From NCBI GenBank assembly GCA_011192055.1, contig DUES01000111.1, positions 1-5,993 of the forward strand: a stretch of 5,993 nt of DNA. The letters are read 5' to 3'. Origin of the DNA: Dehalococcoidia bacterium. Its GTDB lineage: Bacteria; Chloroflexota; Dehalococcoidia; Dehalococcoidales; Fen-1064. A program made the position numbers and the translations under genes. The notes beneath the pieces are model-generated. The model worked only from the letters and a program-made list of their open reading frames with translations. It was not told the DNA's origin and made no database searches. Positions 1 to 4,809 of this stretch are shown one piece after another (positions within the stretch are counted from its first letter, which is position 1; every line of letters starts with the position of its first letter).

Positions 1-74
1 AAAAAGAGGAGCCGGTTGCGGTTGTGGTTGAGGAAAAAACAAAACCAAGGAAAAAGGCGAGGAGTATACCTGAT
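1..74 (+). other. Open in-frame charged stretch upstream of the reductase start
   Basis: The reading frame of the reductase stays open leftward to the edge of the window. It encodes a stretch rich in Lys, Glu, Val and Arg (begins KEEPVAVVVEEKTKPRKK), unlike the start of a Rossmann enzyme. A GTG at 24 could start it, with AGGAG at 7-11 ahead of it. Alternatively it is the tail or linker of an upstream domain fused to the reductase, or simply untranslated. The other two forward frames have stops at 29-31 and 82-84; the latter could be the end of an upstream gene overlapping the reductase start by a few bases. I cannot decide between these from the window. Confidence 0.35.
59..64 (+). promoter_or_regulatory. 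Ribosome binding site that favours the ATG at 75
   Basis: GAGGAG lies 10 bases before the ATG at 75. That ATG places the first residues (MRVIIYGAGAIGG) where the family normally starts, so this site supports 75 over the upstream GTG at 24. Confidence 0.55.
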
Positions 75-1043
75 ATGCGTGTGATAATATACGGAGCCGG
101 AGCAATCGGGGGAGTCGTCGGCGGCCACCTTAACATGGCCGGTACTGAGGTTGTACTGGTCGGGCGTCCCGGTCATGTTAATGCCATCAACGAACGCGGT
201 TTACGGTTCGTTACCCCGGACGGAACACACAACCTGCAGATACCGGCCGTAACCGGACCGGACCAGGTCAGGTTCACTGATAATGATGTTGTACTGCTCT
301 GTGTGAAAAGCCAGAACACGGCGGAAGCGCTCATTGACTTGCGCTCCGTAGTTGAAGATATACCGGTTTTCTGCCTGCAGAACGGCGTATGCAATGAGGA
401 TATAGCAACCCGGTATTTCCCCAGGATATACGGTGTCATGGTACGTGTCGGGGGTGTCTACGTGACCGATGGCGAAGTAACCGCCCGCCGTGACCCTCCC
501 GGCTGGCTGATTATCGGGCAATACCCCGAGGGAAAAGACAATCTTGCGGAAGAGGTAGCGGAAAGACTGCGCAGCGCCGGTTTCTTTGTGCTTGTAACTC
601 CGGATGTAATGCCGTTCAAGTGGGGCAAACTGATGCTCAACCTGGGCAATGCCATCGGTGCCATCACCAATGCGCGGGGTACCGATACCCGCCGCATATT
701 CGAAGCTGTCTACGAAGAAGCCAGCCAGGTCCTCTCCAGTGCAGATATACGATGGATATCCAATGAAGAGCTTGCCGCAATATGGCCGGAAAGCACCGAG
801 AGACCGCGCAGCAGTCTGCAGACCGAAGCACAAAGCTCAACATGGCAGAGCCTGTCCCGCCGGCAGGGGACGGTCGAAACCGATTTCCTTAACGGGGAGA
901 TTGTCCGGCAGGCGGAGCGGATGGGTCTTGAGGCACCGGTTAACAAGGCACTGCTGCGTATTGCACTGGATATGGCAGCAAGTGATGAGACACCGGGGAA
1001 GTACAGTCCCACCGAGCTATGCCGGTTACTGGGGCTGGACTGA
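75..1043 (+). CDS. panE: 2-dehydropantoate 2-reductase (ketopantoate reductase) family protein
   Basis: Expected reaction: NADPH-dependent reduction of 2-dehydropantoate to pantoate in pantothenate/CoA synthesis, in the cytoplasm. The 322-residue product is slightly longer than the roughly 300 typical of the family. Residues 1-13 form the Rossmann beta strand and GxGxxG loop (GAGAIGG), followed by Arg31, the expected contact for the NADPH 2'-phosphate. Lys78 (CVKSQ), Asn103 (LQNG), Lys185 (WGKLMLN, the catalytic lysine position), the SSTWQ segment near 254-258 and Glu268 (ETDFLNG) line up with the known active-site residues of E. coli PanE. The start at 75 is chosen from GAGGAG at 59-64 and the family N-terminus, but the frame is open further upstream. 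Anaerobes often carry several paralogues of this family, some with other 2-oxoacid substrates, so family membership is sure and the pantoate role is likely but unproven. Nothing ties it functionally to the HdrA genes downstream. Confidence 0.88.
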   Translation: MRVIIYGAGAIGGVVGGHLNMAGTEVVLVGRPGHVNAINERGLRFVTPDGTHNLQIPAVTGPDQVRFTDNDVVLLCVKSQNTAEALIDLRSVVEDIPVFCLQNGVCNEDIATRYFPRIYGVMVRVGGVYVTDGEVTARRDPPGWLIIGQYPEGKDNLAEEVAERLRSAGFFVLVTPDVMPFKWGKLMLNLGNAIGAITNARGTDTRRIFEAVYEEASQVLSSADIRWISNEELAAIWPESTERPRSSLQTEAQSSTWQSLSRRQGTVETDFLNGEIVRQAERMGLEAPVNKALLRIALDMAASDETPGKYSPTELCRLLGLD

Positions 1044-1141
1044 TTACTTTCCTGCGGATTGATTGATGTCCGCTGTTCCACTCCACGTATTTTTCCCGGG
1101 AGACACTATTTCATCCGGTAACGGAGCAGTTGATTTGCATT

Positions 1142-1179
1142 CACAAAATACCCAATTTCTGTGCACATAATACCGAATT
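1142..1179 (+). repeat. Two direct repeats with 22-base period at the promoter
   Basis: CACAAAATACCCAATT (1142-1157) and CACATAATACCGAATT (1164-1179) match at 14 of 16 positions and are offset by 22 bases, about two helical turns. The second copy ends four bases before TATAAT. An 8-base palindrome, TGTGCACA (1160-1167), overlaps the start of the second copy and the proposed -35. This arrangement suits a tandem binding site for a transcription factor; no specific regulator is identified. Confidence 0.55.
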
Positions 1180-1189
1180 GAGTTATAAT
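1162..1189 (+). promoter_or_regulatory. Candidate sigma-70-type promoter P1
   Basis: A perfect TATAAT (1184-1189) follows TGCACA (1162-1167, four of six matches to TTGACA) after a 16-base spacer. Initiation would fall near 1196, giving a leader of about 180 bases that runs through the hairpin at 1213-1248. It is read from the sequence only. Confidence 0.5.
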
Positions 1190-1212
1190 AATATCAGGTG
1201 AAGATAGTAAAC

Positions 1213-1248
1213 AGACAGGGTGTCTCGCAGCTTCCGGGCACCCTGTCT
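1213..1248 (+). terminator. Stable hairpin with short T run: terminator or leader attenuator
   Basis: AGACAGGGTG (1213-1222) pairs perfectly with CACCCTGTCT (1239-1248). Three more pairs, including G-U, can extend the stem inward to a loop of about 10 bases. TTT and then GTGTG follow, so the U tract is short. It could end transcripts arriving from the reductase gene. Because it lies only about 17 bases after the predicted P1 start, it could instead act as an attenuator or produce a short RNA of about 55 bases. Confidence 0.5.
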
Positions 1249-1315
1249 TTGTGTGACGGTTAGGGCGGATTGCTCCGTTCGGCTGCGAAGTAATATTAAA
1301 CACTTAGTTGCGGGA

Positions 1316-1345
1316 TTGCACCACAGTCAATCATTGGTATACAAT
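1316..1345 (+). promoter_or_regulatory. Candidate promoter P2 close to the hdrA-like gene
   Basis: TTGCAC (1316-1321) precedes TATACA (1338-1343) by 16 bases, or TACAAT (1340-1345) by 18. Initiation near 1352 would leave a short leader ending in the AGGAGG site, a conventional arrangement that bypasses the hairpin at 1213-1248. The -35 matches the consensus at only three of six positions. Confidence 0.4.
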
Positions 1346-1362
1346 ATGTTTGGAACTCGACC

Positions 1363-1368
1363 AGGAGG
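1363..1368 (+). promoter_or_regulatory. Ribosome binding site fixing a TTG start at 1376
   Basis: A perfect AGGAGG lies seven bases before TTG (1376-1378). The in-frame ATG at 1346 lies upstream of this site, so the site cannot serve it. The TTG start also gives a normal short lead-in to the FAD-binding motif. Confidence 0.75.
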
Positions 1369-1375
1369 TTCAACT

Positions 1376-2743
1376 TTGTCGGAAAGAACTACGAGGAACG
1401 AGATCCGCAGCAAACCCGATGTTCTGGTGGTTGGTGCCGGAATCGCCGGTATGCAGGCGGCCCTTGAGATAGCCGATGCAGACCACCGCGTGTATCTGGT
1501 AGAAAGGGCACCTACCGTAGGCGGCCGCATGCTGCAGCTTGACAAGACCTTCCCCACTATGGACTGCGCTTCCTGTATCGGTACTCCTAAAATGAGCCAG
1601 GTAGGCTCGAATAAAAACATTGAATTAATGACCTACTGCGAGATAGAGGAGGTCACGGGGTCAGCCGGTGATTTCCATGTCAAAGTAAGGAAAAAAGCCC
1701 GCTTCATTAATGAAACCCTGTGTACCGGCTGTGGTGTTTGCCAGGAAAAGTGACCATGGAGAACAGACAGCGAATGGAACATGGGACTGAGCAAGAGAAA
1801 GGCTATCTACATTCCATTCGCCCAGGCCGTACCCAATCTCCCGGCAATTGACAAGGATGTCTGCGCTTATCTCCAGACGGGCAAGTGCCGGGTTTGCGAG
1901 AGATTTTGCCCCGCCGGGGCCATCGATTTCGAGCAGACCGACCAGATTGTCGAGGTAGAGGTCGGAGCCATTATTATTACGACCGGTTATGACCTGCTTG
2001 ATCCTACTTCCATAACCCAGTATGGGTACGGGAAATATGAAAATGTTTTTACCAGTCTTGAAATTGAACGATTGATAAGCTCCACCGGTCCAACAGAAGG
2101 TAAGGTGATGCTTAAGGATGGTACCACACCTAAAAGTGCTGCTATCATCCACTGCGTGGGAAGTCGTGACGAGAATTACCATTTATACTGCTCACGCGTA
2201 TGCTGTATGTATGGTCTCAAGCATGCCCACCAGATAAAAGAAAAGACCGGTGCAGATGTTTACCAGATGTACATTGATATGCGCTGTTTCGGTAAAGGCT
2301 ATGAGGAATTCTATAAACGCATCTCCGATGAAGGCGTCAACTTCATCCGTGGAAAAGTAGCCCAGGTGACTGATATCACGCAGGAAGACGAGGAAAAAGG
2401 CAAACTGATAGTCGTCTGCGAGGATACCCTGCTGGGCAACCTTATCCGAGTACCGGTAGACATGGTTATCCTTAATGTAGCTATTAAACCACGTGCCGAT
2501 TCCACAGAAGTCGCCAAAATGTTTGGACTGAAGATTGACAGTGACGGTTTCTTTGAGGAGAAACACTATAAACTGGATACAATGGGCACCATAATCGATG
2601 GAATCTTCATGGCCGGATGCTGCCAGGGACCAAAAGACATCCCGGATACAGTATCGCAGGCAATAGGTGCTGCTGCCAAAGCTCTTGCCCTGGTCAGCCG
2701 AGGTGAGGTTGGTGCCGAGGCAATGGCTGTCGGCGGAAACTGA
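1376..2743 (+). CDS. HdrA-like FAD/iron-sulfur oxidoreductase A, interrupted by an in-frame UGA (candidate recoded gene)
   Basis: The product has 455 codons if the TGA at codon 126 is read through. Order: FAD-binding GAGIAG (20-25), GGR (49-51), DCASCI (63-68), first ferredoxin motif C116, C119, C122 and UGA126, then the RKAIY segment, second ferredoxin motif C163, C171, C174, C178, and the HdrA-type motif C260, C272, C276, C277 (HCVGSR...CSRVCC), which in HdrA binds a non-classical 4Fe-4S cluster near the flavin. It lacks the N-terminal domain of about 130 residues and the C-terminal two-cluster ferredoxin of paralogue B. Expected role: electron transfer or bifurcation with B, 25 bases downstream. 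The frame is identical on both sides of the TGA, and ATG 1781 has no ribosome site, so two separate genes are unlikely. Family identity is sure. UGA recoding (selenocysteine or readthrough) is inferred; a fresh nonsense mutation or sequencing error is the alternative. Confidence 0.8.
1751..1753 (+). other. In-frame TGA at a conserved cluster-ligand cysteine codon
   Basis: The motif reads C-T-G-C-G-V-C-Q-E-K-TGA-P. Paralogue B reads C-D-G-C-G-A-C-W-D-K-C-P with TGC, and gene C reads C-T-A-C-G-L-C-A-G-A-C-P with TGT. The TGA therefore sits exactly at the fourth ligand cysteine. TGA is a true stop elsewhere in the window (1041-1043, 2741-2743), so a global code change is not the explanation. Selenocysteine insertion is the natural hypothesis for UGA replacing cysteine. 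Confidence 0.6.
1754..1821 (+). promoter_or_regulatory. Predicted RNA structure just 3' of the UGA (pseudoknot or hairpin)
   Basis: CCATG (1754-1758), immediately after the TGA, is complementary to CATGG (1780-1784). GCGAATGGAA (1770-1779) is perfectly complementary to TTCCATTCGC (1812-1821). The two helices interleave as an H-type pseudoknot with loops of 11, 0 and 27 bases; alternatively the 10-bp stem forms alone with a 32-base loop. Paralogue B has no matching complementarity at this place. It does not look like the compact bacterial SECIS hairpin, but its position suits a recoding signal. Confidence 0.45.
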
Positions 2744-2768
2744 CGGAAAGCAGGAACAGAATAGAGAT

Positions 2769-4748
2769 ATGGAGTATAGAGTCGGGGTATATGTATGTCA
2801 TTGCGGTTCTAACATTGCAGGATATTTAGACATTGCGAAGCTCACCGAGTTTGCCGGAAAACTTGAATCGGTAGTTATTTCACGAGACTATACCTTCATG
2901 TGTTCCGACCCGGGACAGGACCTTATCAAGAATGATATTCAGGAACTCGGCCTGAACCGTGTACTGGTATGCTCCTGCTCCCCAACCCTTCATCTCCGCA
3001 CATTCAGGGAAGCCTGCCAGACCGCAGGACTGAATCCTCACCTGTGCGAAATGGCCACCATCCGTGAGTACTGCTCGTGGGTGCACAGCCATGATGAAAA
3101 GCTGGCCACCGAAAAAGCAATGGGACTGATAGCCGCCGGTGTCTCCCGCGTCAAGTATCGCACTCCGCTTGAGACCAAGTACGCTCACGTGCAACCGGAT
3201 ACGCTCATTGTTGGCGCCGGAATAGCCGGAATCCAGACAGCCCTGGAAATTGCCGGTTCCGAGCGGCAAGTCCACCTGGTAGAGAGAGAACCCAGCATTG
3301 GCGGCCGTATGGCTCAACTGGGAAAGACATTCCCCTACCTCGAACCCGCTATCGACATTCTTGCTCCCAGGATGGAACAGGTTATTTCTAATGAATATAT
3401 TAACCTGATGACATACAGTGAACTGACCAAGCTGAGCGGCTATATCGGCAACTTCAAAGCGACCGTCAGTAAAAAGGCGCGCTGTGTTGACACAAGCAAG
3501 TGTGACGGCTGCGGCGCATGCTGGGACAAGTGCCCCGTGGAAGTCGATAGTGGTTTCGACCGCGGGATGAGTAAAAGAAAGGCAATTTATATACCGTTCC
3601 CGGAAGCATTGCCAAAGATTCCGGTGATTGACCGCGAGAACTGCCTTCACTTTACTAACGGCGACTGTAAAGCCTGCCAGGATGCCTGCCCCCATGGCGC
3701 AATCGACTTCGAACAGCAGGATGAAGAGACAGAAATCGAAGCCGGAGCGGTTATCGTTTCAACCGGGTATGATACATTTGACCCTACCCCGATAACACAA
3801 TACGGCTACGGTCAATACGATAATGTTATTACCAGCCCCGAATTTGAACGGATGGCCAGTGATAGCGGGCCTACCGGGGGAAATATTGTTCTCAAAGACG
3901 GCTCAACGCCCCGGAGTGCAGCCATAATCCACTGCGTTGGAAGTCGTGACGAGAACTATAAGCAGTACTGTTCACGCCTGTGCTGCATGTACAGTCTGAA
4001 GTATTCCCATCTCCTCAAAGGGATGGGAATGGACGTCTACCAGATGTACATCGACATGCGCTGCTTCGGTAAAGGTCATGAGGAATTCTACAAGCAGGTA
4101 GGCGATGAAGGCGTTAACTTCATCCGTGGCAAGGTAGCCCAGGTAACGGATATTACCCAGGAGGATGAAGAGAAGGGCAAGCTGATAGTTGTCTGCGAAG
4201 ATACATTACTCGGTGCGCTGATCCGGGTACCGGTAGATATGGTTATTCTCAGTGTGGCCATGCAGGCACGTGCTGATACCGAGGAAATAGCGAGGACATT
4301 CCTGCTGGGACGCAGCGGTGATGGCTTCTTCATGGAGCGTCACCCCAAACTTGACCCGGTAGGCACTATGCTGGATGGTATCTATACAGTCGGTTGCTGC
4401 CAGGGGCCCAAGGATATCTCCGACACCGTTAACCAGGCTACCGGAGCCGCCGCCCGTGCAATGGAACTTATCACCAAGGGCAGGGTTGAGATGGAAGCCG
4501 CTACTTCCATGGTTGACGAGGAAGTATGCAGTGGTTGTGGCGTATGTGAGGCTATCTGTGCTTACAGCGCCATTGAGGTTGACCCCAGGACGAAAAAAGC
4601 CGTGGTTAACGAGGCAATCTGCAAGGGTTGTGGCGCCTGTGCGGTCAATTGTCCTTCCAAGGCAATGCAGCTCAAGAACTGCTCGCCACGGCAGGTACTT
4701 GACTCAATTGACATGGCAACCAGGGAATATGCGGGATTAGCCAGCTAA
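2769..4748 (+). CDS. hdrA: HdrA-like heterodisulfide reductase subunit A, full-length (protein B)
   Basis: The 659-residue length is typical of HdrA. Order: N-terminal domain (1-135) with VCHCGSN (C10, C12), C45, CSCSP (C68, C70), C83, C93 and C102; FAD motif GAGIAG (149-154) and GGRM (178-181); inserted ferredoxin C245, C248, C251, C255 and C292, C300, C303, C307; non-classical cluster motif C389, C401, C405, C406 (HCVGSR...CSRLCC); C-terminal ferredoxin C587, C590, C593, C597 and C618, C621, C624, C628. HdrA proteins are cytoplasmic, hold FAD and pass electrons between ferredoxin and an HdrBC-type partner, often by bifurcation; no partner is visible here. Start: ATG 2769, with only a weak AGGA 13 bases upstream, but it matches the family N-terminus. 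It lies 25 bases after gene A, so it is probably co-transcribed. Oddity: the CxxC that follows the flavin motif in A is replaced by Pro193 and Asp196. Confidence 0.92.
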   Translation: MEYRVGVYVCHCGSNIAGYLDIAKLTEFAGKLESVVISRDYTFMCSDPGQDLIKNDIQELGLNRVLVCSCSPTLHLRTFREACQTAGLNPHLCEMATIREYCSWVHSHDEKLATEKAMGLIAAGVSRVKYRTPLETKYAHVQPDTLIVGAGIAGIQTALEIAGSERQVHLVEREPSIGGRMAQLGKTFPYLEPAIDILAPRMEQVISNEYINLMTYSELTKLSGYIGNFKATVSKKARCVDTSKCDGCGACWDKCPVEVDSGFDRGMSKRKAIYIPFPEALPKIPVIDRENCLHFTNGDCKACQDACPHGAIDFEQQDEETEIEAGAVIVSTGYDTFDPTPITQYGYGQYDNVITSPEFERMASDSGPTGGNIVLKDGSTPRSAAIIHCVGSRDENYKQYCSRLCCMYSLKYSHLLKGMGMDVYQMYIDMRCFGKGHEEFYKQVGDEGVNFIRGKVAQVTDITQEDEEKGKLIVVCEDTLLGALIRVPVDMVILSVAMQARADTEEIARTFLLGRSGDGFFMERHPKLDPVGTMLDGIYTVGCCQGPKDISDTVNQATGAAARAMELITKGRVEMEAATSMVDEEVCSGCGVCEAICAYSAIEVDPRTKKAVVNEAICKGCGACAVNCPSKAMQLKNCSPRQVLDSIDMATREYAGLAS

Positions 4749-4753
4749 TCCCG
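4732..4753 (+). promoter_or_regulatory. Perfect hairpin spanning the stop codon of gene B
   Basis: CGGGATTAG (4732-4740) pairs perfectly with CTAATCCCG (4745-4753) around a four-base loop, and the TAA stop (4746-4748) lies within the 3' arm. The bases that follow (TTGAGCGGGG) are not T-rich, so this is not a standard terminator. It may influence mRNA processing, stability or the expression ratio of B and C. Confidence 0.5.
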
Positions 4754-4784
4754 TTGAGCGGGGTTGGCAAGCTAAACCGGTTGA
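4740..4784 (+). repeat. Imperfect tandem repeat in the B-C spacer
   Basis: GCCAGCTAATCCCGTTGA (4740-4757) and GCAAGCTAAACCGGTTGA (4767-4784) match at 15 of 18 positions with a 27-base period. The first copy includes the stop codon of gene B, so the spacer may have grown by local duplication of the gene end. Confidence 0.45.
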
Positions 4785-4798
4785 TTAACTAAACGAAC

Positions 4799-4803
4799 AG
4801 GAG
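4799..4803 (+). promoter_or_regulatory. Ribosome binding site of gene C
   Basis: AGGAG lies six bases before the ATG at 4810, a strong and normally spaced site that supports this start and independent translation of C within the same transcript. Confidence 0.75.
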
Positions 4804-4809
4804 CATCGA

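Larger units (their letters stand above)
1044..1375 (+). other. Intergenic regulatory region between the reductase and the hdrA-like operon
   Basis: This stretch has no convincing gene on either strand. It holds a pair of direct repeats (1142-1157, 1164-1179), a TATAAT box (1184-1189), a 10-bp hairpin with a short T run (1213-1248), a second promoter-like sequence (1316-1345) and the AGGAGG of the next gene (1363-1368). Bases 1044-1141 show nothing clear beyond a weak 5-bp inverted repeat. The frame of the downstream gene is open back to an ATG at 1220, but that extension overlaps the hairpin, has atypical composition and precedes the normal family start, so I treat it as untranslated. Confidence 0.7.

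Noticed and set aside
201..833. A 210-residue reading frame on the minus strand
   Set aside because: It lies antisense to the well-supported reductase, with no recognisable domain or ribosome site.
1054..1073. GCGGA/TCCGC inverted repeat as a terminator of the reductase gene
   Set aside because: It has only five base pairs with a 10-base loop and no following T tract.
1220..1375. N-terminal extension of gene A from ATG 1220 or ATG 1346
   Set aside because: Both lie upstream of the AGGAGG at 1363-1368, the 1220 version crosses the hairpin, and the encoded sequence is unlike HdrA. TTG 1376 has ideal spacing.
1751..1753. Global reassignment of TGA to Trp or Gly
   Set aside because: TGA ends the reductase (1041-1043) and gene A (2741-2743) at the expected places, TGG is used for Trp, and genes B and C contain no in-frame TGA.
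1754..1793. A compact canonical bacterial SECIS hairpin within 40 bases of the UGA
   Set aside because: By eye I find only CCATG/CATGG around a 21-base loop, with no stable short upper stem and G-containing apical loop at the usual distance. The claim is therefore limited to a non-standard structure.
1781..2743. A separate gene starting at ATG 1781
   Set aside because: There is no ribosome site at proper spacing. The start would fall in the middle of the inserted ferredoxin domain, and the frame is the same as that of the upstream part, so this is the continuation of gene A.
2880..3695. A 271-residue reading frame on the minus strand
   Set aside because: It lies antisense to the clear HdrA-like gene B and shows no recognisable motif; it is a shadow of biased codon use.
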